From an uncultured Draconibacterium sp. (lineage in GTDB: Bacteria > Bacteroidota > Bacteroidia > Bacteroidales > Prolixibacteraceae): a DNA stretch of 64,000 bases. The number at the start of each line of letters is the position of its first letter. Within the stretch, counting starts at the first letter, position 1. Position numbers and translations under genes: made by a program. The DNA lies in the NCBI RefSeq assembly GCF_963677565.1, contig NZ_OY781981.1, positions 3,526,001 through 3,590,000 of the forward strand, in the 5' to 3' direction. Positions 1 through 9,344 of the stretch are shown in pieces. The notes beneath the pieces were generated by a model. That model saw only the letters and a list, made by a program, of their open reading frames with translations. It did no database searches and was not told the origin of the DNA.

Positions 1-1569
1 AACACCATTATTAGGAGGTCGGCGCATTATGGCCTGGCGATATAAAATGTCATTCTCAACGCCATTATACAACATATTTTGCGAATGAGTGTACAATTGG
101 TTTTTATCCTGATTGTTGTCGACTGTTAAACCGGTCAGATAAAAGTTAACATCATCTCCCCGAACATCTCTTGGGTCTTGACTTCGAAAGCTGTATTCCA
201 TAGATGTACCACCATATGGATTCTGATCTTCCCAAGGGAAATGTGTATTATAAGTTAGTTTTGAGTAGTTTGGGTCATTATAATATACTTTTCCCGGAAC
301 AATTTCTGATGTTCCTGTTTTTCCGTGGTTGACTAATACGAGTCCGGGGTGTTTTAGAACTACTTTGTTTGATTCGTTTCCCAGTATTTCCCACATGCCA
401 TCATTTTCTGTTGCTGTCCAAAATGGCGAATCTTCGGGCAGGGCCAGACAAATAAAAGGTAGAAACATAAGAAACGGACTTCCGGAGCAACTGTAGTTTT
501 GCACCATATATTCTTTTTGGCCGTAAAATCCTAAGCTGGGTATATCGTTACAAAAGAACTCTTCCCTGCTTACAAATTGCAGCAAGGATCCGGAGCACAG
601 TCGTCTGGCCCATCCTGCATCAAGCTCTGTTTGATTTTTTAGCATAAATGCAACAGGGAAAGCACCGGAAACCCAGGTGCGGTAACAAATACTTCTCGAC
701 CACATATTTATGTACCCATCTCGACCAAAGAAACTGGTAATACATTTCATGAGTTTTTTAGCTGATTCCTCAATTATAGAACTAATTTCAGGATAATAAT
801 CATCGCCAAAAGTTCTGTTCCAAATGGTTGTATAAACAATAAAAAGACTGATGGAGTAATAGTTATACGTTTGTTCGAGATACCATCCATCGCCAGAGTG
901 ATAAGACGCCACCCAAAGTAAATGGCTTTTCAACAATTCGTCATCAATTGGGTAACCATGTTTTTTTAAGAATGAAAGTGTGACGATATTGAAAATGCGC
1001 CAATTATTTTGTGTAGTTCGGTGGTGTGCCCATTTTGTAATGCATTCAAGCATAGCGTTTTTTTCCGATTCGGTGTATAACGACCATATAGTATCGGGCA
1101 AAAGCAGGAGGGTTTTGAACAAACCTCCAAATTCGCAGGTAAATTGATAATTGGAATCAGGTAAATCTTCGGGCAGAGGCAGCGAGTTCGAGTTTCCGGG
1201 AGTAAAAGTTCGGTATATGTGCAGTTTGTAATAATCGCGAAGCTTTATATTATTGATTTTGATTTCGGGCTCGACATGAATTAATGGGCCGGCTAGTGTA
1301 AAAGTTCGCTCCAGTGCTTCAAATTCGGCCGAACGATAACGCCAGTCAGGTGCATTGGGTTGAGGATATGTCTTCCCGGGAATTATTGGAAAAGTTAACG
1401 GTGTTTCCAGAGAATCAACATACTTAAAAGCACGTGTCAGCATATATTTGGCTAACTCAATGTAATGCTCTCTGGTCATTCCGGTTTGCGGACTTTGCGT
1501 GAAATTGGGATTATTTACTTTATAGGCGTTATTATTCATAACAATTTCTTTTAAGTCGGAATTAGGCAT
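1..1569 (-). CDS. DUF2264 domain protein, partial (3' end outside window)
   Basis: The minus strand is open for 523 codons from an ATG at 1569 to the left edge of the window, with no stop, so the C-terminus lies outside. The N-terminus reads MPNSDLKEIVMNNNAYKV; a second in-frame ATG lies at 1539. No signal peptide is visible. The early part has SPQTGMTREHYIELAKYML and RYRSAEFEALERTFTLAGP, followed by a helix-rich, Trp- and Tyr-rich body (WYLEQTYNYYS, CYRTWVSGAFPVAFML). This pattern fits the DUF2264 family, an (alpha/alpha)-barrel-like group; from memory, some members act as beta-glucuronidases (CAZy GH154). It lies downstream of the susC/susD pair on the same strand but after a terminator-like hairpin, so it may be transcribed separately. 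A role in removing uronic acid is inference. Confidence 0.7.
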   Translation of the reverse strand, partial: MPNSDLKEIVMNNNAYKVNNPNFTQSPQTGMTREHYIELAKYMLTRAFKYVDSLETPLTFPIIPGKTYPQPNAPDWRYRSAEFEALERTFTLAGPLIHVEPEIKINNIKLRDYYKLHIYRTFTPGNSNSLPLPEDLPDSNYQFTCEFGGLFKTLLLLPDTIWSLYTESEKNAMLECITKWAHHRTTQNNWRIFNIVTLSFLKKHGYPIDDELLKSHLLWVASYHSGDGWYLEQTYNYYSISLFIVYTTIWNRTFGDDYYPEISSIIEESAKKLMKCITSFFGRDGYINMWSRSICYRTWVSGAFPVAFMLKNQTELDAGWARRLCSGSLLQFVSREEFFCNDIPSLGFYGQKEYMVQNYSCSGSPFLMFLPFICLALPEDSPFWTATENDGMWEILGNESNKVVLKHPGLVLVNHGKTGTSEIVPGKVYYNDPNYSKLTYNTHFPWEDQNPYGGTSMEYSFRSQDPRDVRGDDVNFYLTGLTVDNNQDKNQLYTHSQNMLYNGVENDILYRQAIMRRPPNNGV

Positions 1570-1837
1570 TTAGTTTTTATCGCTATGTCATTATTGAATG
1601 AATATATATTGAAGTTCAATTTTACTACTATTTGTACAAATTATAATCTTTCTTAAAATCTGAAAAATATTCAACTGTATTTTTTTAATTGTAATCACGT
1701 TAATTAACGTGGTACGATATTCTGATGAAGAGAATGATTTTGAAATTTTGTTGATAGCCAAGTTTGTTTAGCCTGGATTTTAAACTATTATTGCGTTTTA
1801 TGTATGAGAAAATTGTTGTATGTAAACGGTTAAGAAT

Positions 1838-1864
1838 AGCGCTGCCCAAATGGTGGACAGCGCT
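1838..1864 (-). terminator. Hairpin after susD (minus strand)
   Basis: A 10-bp stem (AGCGCTGTCC with GGGCAGCGCT on the minus strand, one G-U pair) closes a 7-nt loop 38 nt beyond the susD stop. The downstream tract is only moderately T-rich (ATTCTTAA). It probably ends or attenuates susC/susD transcription. The rest of 1570-1901 shows no gene. Confidence 0.65.
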
Positions 1865-1901
1865 TTGTTCTAACCAAACTAATTTACTATAGAAAGTAAA
1901 T

Positions 1902-3593
1902 CTAGTAACCATCATTTTGTCTCATCTCGTTAGTAACACGAGTTAATTGATTTGCAGGGATCGGTCGCAATAAATGATAAGATTGAATATAATCATTTGT
2001 TTGACCCTCCGGATTGTAGGCTTTGTATCGTTCAATTAGTTTTCCTGTCCGTTTTAAGTCGAACCAGCGTTTTTGTTCGCCATAGAATTCTCTGGAGCGT
2101 TCATCCAGAATAAAGTCGATGGTTACATCATCTGCTGTAATCAACATTTCGCTTTCTTTTCCGGGATATGCTGCTCTTTCACGTACTTCATTAATGTAAG
2201 TGGCAGCTTCTGCAGCTTTTCCATCGTTTAGTAATGCTTCGGCCAGTAAAAGATATGTCTCTGATAAACAGTAAACTATCAGGTCGCGAGAACCTTCGGC
2301 ATAGTTAATGTCAGGACGCTTATTGTCTTCCTGCTTCCAGGGAGTAGGGAATATGTTGATGCTGTTATTGTCGGTACCATCAGTGGTGTACCACGACCAG
2401 GCTTTACCTTTGGCATCAGGGTGCCAGCTGTACAAATTTGTTCCTGCTACAACGCCTGGTAGTCTTGCTTCAATTGCGTCTACCTGAGCCTGAGTCAGGT
2501 TCTCTCCGGTTAAGTAAATAGCAGTATCGCCAACAGCGGCGCCTGATGGTAAGGCGTCGTCGGTTGTATTGTAATACCATACTTGTTGATAGCCTTCATT
2601 AAAACGTGTGTCAACATCGTAACTTCCGTTAACCCTGAAATTGTTTAATAACCATCCGGTTGGGCGGTAACGTATCCACGGACGTCCGTAGCCATGTCCC
2701 AAAGCACGTATCAATCCTGAAGCATATACTTCATACCATGGTCTAAAGTGCAGGTGAGAACGATTTCCACGCGGTGTTAATAATGGGTCTTCTTCGTATT
2801 GAACGGACCATAAAATTTCAGGATGTTGCTCATTATCGTGATTATAACGGGCTAAAGGATCTGTATCCAGTTCTAACCCGTAATCATTGATTACTGATTT
2901 TGCCAGCGAAATGGCTTCGCTATTATTACCTCTTGTTAGTTGTACTAATGCCAGCATATGCTTGGCTGCAACTTGTGTTGCTCTGCCAAATTGACTTTGA
3001 GTGACAGGTAGGTTGGCCATGGCAAATTCGAGGTCGGCAATGATGGCATTATATACTTCTGCTTCGGCTGTTCTCGTTGCTTCTGTTACAACTCCTTGTG
3101 TTTCTTCCAGAACAAGCGGAATATCTCCATAAGCCTGAACTAAAATGAAATAATAGTGTGCTCTTAAAAAACGAGCTTCTGCGATTTTGGGATTCTTTTC
3201 AGCCTCGGTGAGTTCTTCAGATGCAGTAGCCCTGTCAACCACAGCATTACAAGTATTAATGGCCTGGTAAAAATTATTCCAGACATGCCACATAATACCA
3301 TTTTCTGCGTTAAGGCCAGCGCCATATTTGTCAATGTCCCAGTCGCCTCCATGGCCTCCATGCGTGTATTCATCAGTGCCAAACACCGAAAACTTATTAC
3401 CCTCTTCTTGTGCATAGTATGTTCTGAGGAAAGAATAGGCAGCATTTACGCCTGCATCAAGTCCATCAGGTGTGTTCATGTATTCGGCAGTTACGCCTGA
3501 AATAATTTCTTCGTCCAATGTGTCGCAAGACATTATGGTCACAGAAATGACGAACAATAATAATATAAGATATTTTAATTTTTTCATTTTCAT
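1902..3593 (-). CDS. SusD/RagB-family outer-membrane glycan-binding lipoprotein
   Basis: A 563-residue protein that begins with a lipoprotein signal peptide ending in a TIMSC lipobox (Cys about 23), so it should be lipidated and carried to the outer-membrane surface. The fold is that of SusD: an N-terminal SusD-like part with TPDGLDAGVNAAYSFLRTYY, a tetratricopeptide-like core (AEARFLRAHYYFILVQAYGDIPLV) and the usual C-terminal RagB/SusD region (ETYLLLAEALLNDG, FILDERSREFYGEQKRWFDL, ending in RPIPANQL). It lies 16 nt after SusC and forms the classical pair in which SusD is the lid that captures oligosaccharide for the SusC channel. The ligand cannot be read from sequence; neighbours (KdgF, DUF2264) suggest a uronate-containing glycan. 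Confidence 0.96.
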   Translation of the reverse strand: MKMKKLKYLILLLFVISVTIMSCDTLDEEIISGVTAEYMNTPDGLDAGVNAAYSFLRTYYAQEEGNKFSVFGTDEYTHGGHGGDWDIDKYGAGLNAENGIMWHVWNNFYQAINTCNAVVDRATASEELTEAEKNPKIAEARFLRAHYYFILVQAYGDIPLVLEETQGVVTEATRTAEAEVYNAIIADLEFAMANLPVTQSQFGRATQVAAKHMLALVQLTRGNNSEAISLAKSVINDYGLELDTDPLARYNHDNEQHPEILWSVQYEEDPLLTPRGNRSHLHFRPWYEVYASGLIRALGHGYGRPWIRYRPTGWLLNNFRVNGSYDVDTRFNEGYQQVWYYNTTDDALPSGAAVGDTAIYLTGENLTQAQVDAIEARLPGVVAGTNLYSWHPDAKGKAWSWYTTDGTDNNSINIFPTPWKQEDNKRPDINYAEGSRDLIVYCLSETYLLLAEALLNDGKAAEAATYINEVRERAAYPGKESEMLITADDVTIDFILDERSREFYGEQKRWFDLKRTGKLIERYKAYNPEGQTNDYIQSYHLLRPIPANQLTRVTNEMRQNDGY

Positions 3594-3609
3594 AATTATT
3601 TAAAGGTTC

Positions 3610-6531
3610 CTAAAAATCAACATTTACTCCTAATGAGAACATCTTTGTTGAAGGTGTTACAGCTCTTATTACTCCGTCATAACTTTCAGGATCCAGGCCA
3701 TCTTTTGTAACCTTAGAGAAAGTAAATGGCGTATCGGCATTCACATAAATTTTTAATGCTTTTACCCCAATTTTTGATAAGGTATTTTTAGGAAAGTTGT
3801 AGCCTATTTGAATGTTCTTAACTTTTAGAAAATCGCCTGATTGGTAGGCACGGGTTGAACTATACAACGGCCTTTCTCTTGAGCCATCTGCCATTGGTTG
3901 ATCATTTGTTGGGTTATCCGGAGTCCAGTAATCAACTGCTGGATTGTTATACCTTCCCTGTAGTGTAACCAGGTTGTCTTCGAACTCGTTATAAACAGTT
4001 TGTCCGAACACACCAAAGAGTAAGAATGAGAATTCAAATTGCTTATATTCCATTCTTGATCCCAAGCCTAAAGTAACTTTAGGAATATTGGTTCCAAGAA
4101 TTTGACGGTCTTCCTGGTTGATCATTTTATCATTGTTTACATCTTCCACTTTTATTACACCTGGTGTAACCTGGTATTCTGAGGCTGCGTCTTCTTCGCC
4201 CAGTTGCCAAATGCCAATTTTTTTGTAATCATACCATACGGTTAGTGGCTCGTCAATAAACCATTCGTTACCCACATCATCTTTCTTATCTCCATACAGA
4301 TCAATAATTTTCTCTTTGTTCCCAAATAGATTTAAATCGGTTGACCAGGTAAAGTCATTTCTGTCCACAATACGAGCATTCAATGAGAATTCCCAACCCC
4401 GGTTTTGAGTTTCTCCTACATTGGTTAGTACATTGTCGAAACCAGATGTTATTGGAAGTTTTCGCTCTAACAACAGGTCTGTTGTTCTGGTTTGGTATAC
4501 TTCAATACTTCCGGCAATGGCCTGGCCAATTCCGAAGTCAATACCAATATTAGCTGTCGCTGATGATTCCCATTGTAAATCAGGATTCGCAATTTCTCCG
4601 GGTCGGTAACCATAGCCGGATGCTCCTGCAAAAGAATACGTTGTTCGAGTAAGACCTCCACGAGTTTGGTATGGGTCAATACCTGTATTACCTGTAACAC
4701 CGTAACTTGCCCGTATTCTAAGATCAGAGAATAAATTTTGGTTTTGCATAAAGTCTTCGTTGCTAATTTTCCACAACGTGGCAGCTGAAGGAAAAAATCC
4801 CCATTTTTTGTTTTCTGCCAAACGAGATGAGCCATCATAACGGCCTGTAACAGTGAACAGATACTTATCTTTTATGCTGTAGTTTATACGTCCCATGAAT
4901 GACATAATTCCCCATTCTCGTAAGTCTGAACCATAACCAAGAACAGTTTCGGCAGTACCAAGATTATGGAATAATTGATGTTCGTATGGAAGTCCTTCTA
5001 CTTCGATATTTGAATATTCGTATTCAGATTCCTGCACACTGAAAAGTCCTGTTGCGGTAATGCTATGATTTTCATTGATCTCTTTGTCAAATGTCAAAAT
5101 GTTTTCAAATGTCATTACCTGGTTCGAACGGTGTTCCTTACGTGCTCTTGGAGCTCCATACTGACGAGAAGAAGACAAAGCTCCATAAAATCGTCCCTGA
5201 CGGCTTTTCTGGTAATCAATACCATAGTTCATTCTATAATTCAGCTCACTGGTAAAATCAATAATTGCAAAAATATTACTGAATACCCTTAAACGGTTCA
5301 ATTCGTTTACAACAGCACCATCTACAAAGTCGGCCAATGGATTCCACCGTAATGGGTCCGAAGCAGGTTGATAAACTATATTGCCATCAGTATCGTATGG
5401 CTCGGCCAAAGGAGATGCAACAAGGGCATCGTAATACCCGTTGGTACCAATATTTTGAACCTGTTCTGATAACTGCGTTGATGTGCCTACTTTAATGAAG
5501 TCGTTAATTTTGTGGTCAAGATTTATCCGGAAAGTTTTTCTGTCAAAATCTTGTGTTTCAATAATACCTTGTTCTTTAAAATAGTTGGCAGAAACTGCAA
5601 AAGCAGTTTTTGCATTTCCACCACGAACGGCCAATTGATGGCTTTGCTGATATCCGTTTGATATTACAAGATCAACCCAGTCGGTAGAAACTCCATTATC
5701 AAATGCAGCTTGTTCAGCATCAGTAATCGCACGACCACCATCTATTTTAAGTTGCATATATTCAGCACCAGTCATCATATCAGGTGTTCCGGTTGGCGAT
5801 GTTACACCATAGTATCCATTGTATGAAACTGTTGTAGGCATATCTCCACCTCGTGTTGTTGTAACAAGTATTACACCATTTGCACCTCTTGAACCATAAA
5901 TGGCCGTTGCAGATGCATCTTTTAACACCTCCATCGATTTTATATCCTTCGGGTTAATATCATTAATGTTTCCTTCATAAGGGATACCATCAACAACAAA
6001 TAAAGGATTATTATCAGCGGTTAAGGACCTTCTTCCACGTACACGAATGGTAACACCATCTCCAGGCTGATTTCCTGAAGCCATTGATACAACACCCGAA
6101 GCGCGGCCTTGTAAGGCATTTCCAACATCAACTGCTGGTAATTCCTGAATGTCATCGGAAGTAACAGAAGAAATTGCACCCGTAATACTTCCCCGTTGTT
6201 GGGTTCCATATCCGATTGCAACAACTTCTTCCAGTCCGATCGCATCCGGAATAAGAGTAACATTGATATTACTCTGGTTAGTGACTGCAATTTCCTGAGT
6301 AATCATCCCAATATAGGAGAATTTAAGCGTTCCTTCATCTGGGACTCCGTCTAGCGAATAATTACCATCTACACCGGTTACTGTACCAATTGTTGTTCCT
6401 TCAACAAAAACCGATACCCCGGGAAGAGGTTCGCCTGTTTCATCAATTACCTTTCCGGTAATAGATTTCTGTGCCACGGCGCTATTTATCGAAACGATAA
6501 AGACAGCCAAGAATAAAAGTAGTTTTTGCAT
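3610..6531 (-). CDS. SusC/RagA-family TonB-dependent transporter
   Basis: A 973-residue outer-membrane transporter. It has a cleavable signal peptide (about 1-20, ending AVAQ), a carboxypeptidase-regulatory-like domain (about 22-95, ITGKVIDETGEPLPGVSV), a TonB-box-like stretch and plug domain (EVVAIGYGTQQRGSITGA; LFVVDGIPYEGNINDINPKD; YGSRGANGVILVTT), then the 22-strand barrel to a terminal aromatic residue (LGVNVDF). It lacks the N-terminal STN domain of the second SusC in this window, so it should not signal to an anti-sigma factor. Regulation is more likely through the operator-like palindrome upstream and the nearby AraC protein. With SusD it imports oligosaccharides across the outer membrane using TonB energy. 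Confidence 0.97.
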   Translation of the reverse strand: MQKLLLFLAVFIVSINSAVAQKSITGKVIDETGEPLPGVSVFVEGTTIGTVTGVDGNYSLDGVPDEGTLKFSYIGMITQEIAVTNQSNINVTLIPDAIGLEEVVAIGYGTQQRGSITGAISSVTSDDIQELPAVDVGNALQGRASGVVSMASGNQPGDGVTIRVRGRRSLTADNNPLFVVDGIPYEGNINDINPKDIKSMEVLKDASATAIYGSRGANGVILVTTTRGGDMPTTVSYNGYYGVTSPTGTPDMMTGAEYMQLKIDGGRAITDAEQAAFDNGVSTDWVDLVISNGYQQSHQLAVRGGNAKTAFAVSANYFKEQGIIETQDFDRKTFRINLDHKINDFIKVGTSTQLSEQVQNIGTNGYYDALVASPLAEPYDTDGNIVYQPASDPLRWNPLADFVDGAVVNELNRLRVFSNIFAIIDFTSELNYRMNYGIDYQKSRQGRFYGALSSSRQYGAPRARKEHRSNQVMTFENILTFDKEINENHSITATGLFSVQESEYEYSNIEVEGLPYEHQLFHNLGTAETVLGYGSDLREWGIMSFMGRINYSIKDKYLFTVTGRYDGSSRLAENKKWGFFPSAATLWKISNEDFMQNQNLFSDLRIRASYGVTGNTGIDPYQTRGGLTRTTYSFAGASGYGYRPGEIANPDLQWESSATANIGIDFGIGQAIAGSIEVYQTRTTDLLLERKLPITSGFDNVLTNVGETQNRGWEFSLNARIVDRNDFTWSTDLNLFGNKEKIIDLYGDKKDDVGNEWFIDEPLTVWYDYKKIGIWQLGEEDAASEYQVTPGVIKVEDVNNDKMINQEDRQILGTNIPKVTLGLGSRMEYKQFEFSFLLFGVFGQTVYNEFEDNLVTLQGRYNNPAVDYWTPDNPTNDQPMADGSRERPLYSSTRAYQSGDFLKVKNIQIGYNFPKNTLSKIGVKALKIYVNADTPFTFSKVTKDGLDPESYDGVIRAVTPSTKMFSLGVNVDF

Positions 6532-6735
6532 AAGTATTAAGTTTTAGTAGAATTAATTTTAATAAGAAATAGTTTCTCTTGTTAAGAAATTAAATAGGAG
6601 ACTGTTTATAAGGTAAAATGTTGGTTAGGAAAAATGGTGATTACTGTGCTCTAAAGTTTATTCCTTTTTCATAATTCATAAGTTTAGTTTAAGATGAAAT
6701 AATTATATAAAATATAATAATATCTTTGGGTGACT

Positions 6736-6762
6736 TGCAATCGATTGCACTTGACAAAAATA
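6736..6762 (-). promoter_or_regulatory. susC promoter -7 element with LacI-type palindromic operator
   Basis: On the minus strand, TATTTTTG (6762-6755) matches the Bacteroidota -7 consensus TAnnTTTG; no good TTTG -33 box sits 19 nt upstream. Just downstream is the perfect 14-bp palindrome TGCAATCGATTGCA (6736-6749), typical of LacI-family operators. It would cover the expected transcription start, a repressor position, and would leave a leader of about 215 nt before susC. No LacI-family gene is in this window. The rest of 6532-6921 holds no gene; a second tight palindrome, AAATTTCCTGGAAATTT (6902-6918), lies 3 nt past the ThuA-like gene. Confidence 0.6.
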
Positions 6763-6921
6763 GATGAAAAATACATATGTAGCCAGTATCAAATTTGCAA
6801 TAGTTGATGCTTTATTTGCAAATTACTAGTATTGGTAATTGGCTTAACGTAATATTAACAATGGATAATAGGAGGAGTGATGAGTATTATATATTCAAAT
6901 TAAATTTCCTGGAAATTTCTC

Positions 6922-7839
6922 TTACAAATCTATTGGGGAGTCATCACATTTTAAGTCTCCAATGGCATATTGTGCTCCGTCCAAATAAAATTTTAACATT
7001 CTCGAATTCTCAAAACTTTGTGCATTGTGCGATGGTGAAACATAAAATACACGTCCGTTGCCATGCTTTTTTATCCATGCTACATAGCGGATGTTTTCTT
7101 CAATTGGTTTGTTCTTGTTCAAAAGCTTATTAGTATCCATGTATAGCAATGGTTTAAAATTCTTCTGTTCATATGCATTATTGAATAAATATGGCTCATC
7201 AATATGCACAAACTTCTTTCCTTTAAAAGCTTTTACAAGAGGATGATCAGGATCAACCAGTTCCAGAGTAACTTCCTGCTGTGGTGGGTGGTAATCAAAA
7301 CTTCCTCCAACCATTTCGCTAAAAGGTATGGAGTTGTTCTGCATAACAATGGCTCCGTGCGTTACAATTAATCCACCACCATTTTTAACGTATTCAATCA
7401 GGTTGTTTTCTAACTTCTTGGCTTTTTCCTTTTTAAGTTCTTCACTTAAACTCTCGTCTTCATCGAGCAAATCCAAAATAAGGTCGCGACGCGGACCAAC
7501 AGAGCAGTTGTTGTTAAGAACAATAGCATCGTATTTATTTAGGTTTTCAGTTTCCAAACAATAAACATTCTTTGTAATTTCAGTTACATAGGCTCCTGAT
7601 TTTTCTCCCAGCACTCTTATTACCTGGGAAGTGTGTGGAGTTACCCAGTGATTATAACCTGTAAACTTATCAAAAACAAGTATTTTACGCGATCGAGATG
7701 GAGTGACCTCTGGCGATTCTGGTGCAAGTGTTTTTATTTTATCTATCCATTCTTCCGAACAATCAAATGGTTCGTGTTGGGCGCAAATACTAATTGCAGT
7801 TGCCAGAAATAATACAATTAAAAGAGATAACTTTTTCAT
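6922..7839 (-). CDS. Secreted ThuA-like domain protein
   Basis: The open frame runs back to 7914, but the ATG at 7839 begins a standard signal peptide (MKKLSLLIVLFLATAISICAQ), so I place the start there (305 residues). The mature protein shows the ThuA pattern, a class-I glutamine-amidotransferase-like fold: ILVFDKFTGYNHW, YDAIVLNNNCSVG, YVKNGGGLIVTHGAIV, DYHPPQQEVTLELVDPDHPL and HIDEPYLF. ThuA proteins are tied to disaccharide metabolism (the trehalose-utilisation cluster of rhizobia), but their reaction is not settled. It lies in the same strand group as a Gfo/Idh/MocA oxidoreductase and a DUF6807 protein, a combination common in Bacteroidota and Planctomycetota. The Gfo/Idh and ThuA genes are separated by a GC-rich hairpin. 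Confidence 0.85.
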   Translation of the reverse strand: MKKLSLLIVLFLATAISICAQHEPFDCSEEWIDKIKTLAPESPEVTPSRSRKILVFDKFTGYNHWVTPHTSQVIRVLGEKSGAYVTEITKNVYCLETENLNKYDAIVLNNNCSVGPRRDLILDLLDEDESLSEELKKEKAKKLENNLIEYVKNGGGLIVTHGAIVMQNNSIPFSEMVGGSFDYHPPQQEVTLELVDPDHPLVKAFKGKKFVHIDEPYLFNNAYEQKNFKPLLYMDTNKLLNKNKPIEENIRYVAWIKKHGNGRVFYVSPSHNAQSFENSRMLKFYLDGAQYAIGDLKCDDSPIDL

Positions 7840-7884
7840 GTTTTGATGTTTTAAGAATAACTGTGCTGACGTATTTATTGTTTC

Positions 7885-7908
7885 AACCCCGGGCATTATC
7901 CCGGGGTT
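7885..7908 (-). terminator. GC-rich hairpin between Gfo/Idh and ThuA-like genes
   Basis: A perfect 9-bp stem, AACCCCGGG with CCCGGGGTT, with a 6-nt loop, lies 28 nt past the Gfo/Idh stop. No T-tract follows on the minus strand, so this may be a partial terminator, a pause site or an mRNA-stability element that lowers ThuA relative to the upstream genes. Confidence 0.5.
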
Positions 7909-7935
7909 TGGCAATTCCCCGAAAAACAGGTTTTG

Positions 7936-9312
7936 TTATGATCTTTTTATGTAGTCTGTTCCGTAAGGATAACGCTGCGGACGACTTAGCATAGAGTTGG
8001 CCAGGTCGTTATTGCTAAAATGTTCTGTTAACGGATTCCATTCAAGAACTCCCGGGATTTTCATTGCAATATGGCTAATCAAACATACGGAACATGCCCG
8101 GTGTCCAATTTCTGCCGGAGAGATTGGTTCTTTTCTTGATTTTATACAATCCAACCAGTTTCCATGTTGCTCTTCACTCACGTACAGTTTTATCTCGTCT
8201 TCTCCAATAACTGAGCGGAGAATATCTTCGCTACTGGCGTCAAGAGCTTTTGTTGCACCTTCTGGTATTGGGTCGGAAGCTGTTGCCCGGTAGGCACCGC
8301 GTGTCACAAAAATCCAACCGTCTTCTCCTTCGTAGCGAATTCCATTTGGAAAACCGCCACTGGTAAATACAGTAATACCGTTTTCATATTCCTGTTTCAC
8401 CATAAAATCGCCATGTACATTCCAGTCGCCCGATTTTGGGAATTGAGCAACGGCTTCAACTGAAATTGGTCCGGTGTATTCTGTGTTCATTCCCCATGCA
8501 GCACTGTCGTAATGATGCTGCCCCCAACCGGTAATCATTCCTGCCCCATAATTCTCATGGCGCAACCATCCCGGACGACCATATCCTTTTTGCGGGTGAA
8601 CCAGATTCTCTTTGTATTCCATTTCCGGAGTTGATCCAAGCCACATATCAAAATTCAGGTTTGTAGGAACAGGACCGGATTCAAAAACAGGACCAGAAGG
8701 ATCTCCTGGTAATCCAATTTTCACAGTATGTATTTTTCCAATTCTCCCATTGCGTACCAATTCTGCTGCCCTGCGAAATTGTGCCGACGAACGTTGTTGA
8801 GTTCCCATTTGTAATATAATCCCCTGGCGATTTACGATATCACTTAATAAACGTCCTTCGGCAACAGTTAGCGAGGTGGGTTTTTGCAGGTAAATATCCT
8901 TGCCGGCAAAAGCAGCTTCAATTGCCGGCTGCGAATGCCAGTGATCCGGGGTACTAATAATTACTGCATCAATGTCTTTATTAGCAAGCATCTCTTTGTA
9001 GTCGGCGTACATTTTAACATCAACCGGATTAGAACTTCCTGTTTTATTTTTATAATAGTCTTCTACCAGTTTTTTACCATCCTGCATTCGGTTGCTATCA
9101 ATATCCGACACTGCAACAATTCTGGCAACTTCGTGTTGCATTGTTCCTGGCATGTCGTGCCCACGTGCAATACGGCCACAGCCAATCTGACCAATATTGA
9201 TTTTATTACTTGGTGCCGATGCGCCAAAAACTGAAGAGGGCACAATTGTAGGTATTGCAAAGGCTCCAGCTGTAGTAGCAGCTGCATTTTTTAAAAATAT
9301 TCTTCGTTTCAT
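7936..9312 (-). CDS. Gfo/Idh/MocA-family oxidoreductase with Tat signal
   Basis: A 458-residue protein starting MKRRIFLKNAAATTAGAF, a twin-arginine-type signal, so it is probably exported already folded with its NAD(P) cofactor. The Rossmann fold starts at about residue 38 (INIGQIGCGRIARGH), followed by DAVIISTPDHWHSQPAIEA and the family's Lys-Pro motif, here LQKPTSLT rather than EKP. The C-terminal substrate domain carries WLGSTPEMEY and GWGQHHYDSAAWGMN, as in the large secreted Bacteroidota subgroup. These enzymes oxidise or reduce sugar hydroxyls, or cleave glycosides by an NAD-dependent oxidation/elimination route (GH109, GH179-like). The exact substrate is unknown. It sits 32 nt after the DUF6807 gene, likely in one operon. 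Confidence 0.93.
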   Translation of the reverse strand: MKRRIFLKNAAATTAGAFAIPTIVPSSVFGASAPSNKINIGQIGCGRIARGHDMPGTMQHEVARIVAVSDIDSNRMQDGKKLVEDYYKNKTGSSNPVDVKMYADYKEMLANKDIDAVIISTPDHWHSQPAIEAAFAGKDIYLQKPTSLTVAEGRLLSDIVNRQGIILQMGTQQRSSAQFRRAAELVRNGRIGKIHTVKIGLPGDPSGPVFESGPVPTNLNFDMWLGSTPEMEYKENLVHPQKGYGRPGWLRHENYGAGMITGWGQHHYDSAAWGMNTEYTGPISVEAVAQFPKSGDWNVHGDFMVKQEYENGITVFTSGGFPNGIRYEGEDGWIFVTRGAYRATASDPIPEGATKALDASSEDILRSVIGEDEIKLYVSEEQHGNWLDCIKSRKEPISPAEIGHRACSVCLISHIAMKIPGVLEWNPLTEHFSNNDLANSMLSRPQRYPYGTDYIKRS

Positions 9313-9344
9313 ATTTAAGTTTTATTGGTTATATATTGCTGTTG

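Noticed and set aside
3164..3500. Small open frames overlapping susD in other frames
   Set aside because: They lie wholly inside a well-supported gene, with no start signals and no domain similarity; the same holds for many frames across the window.
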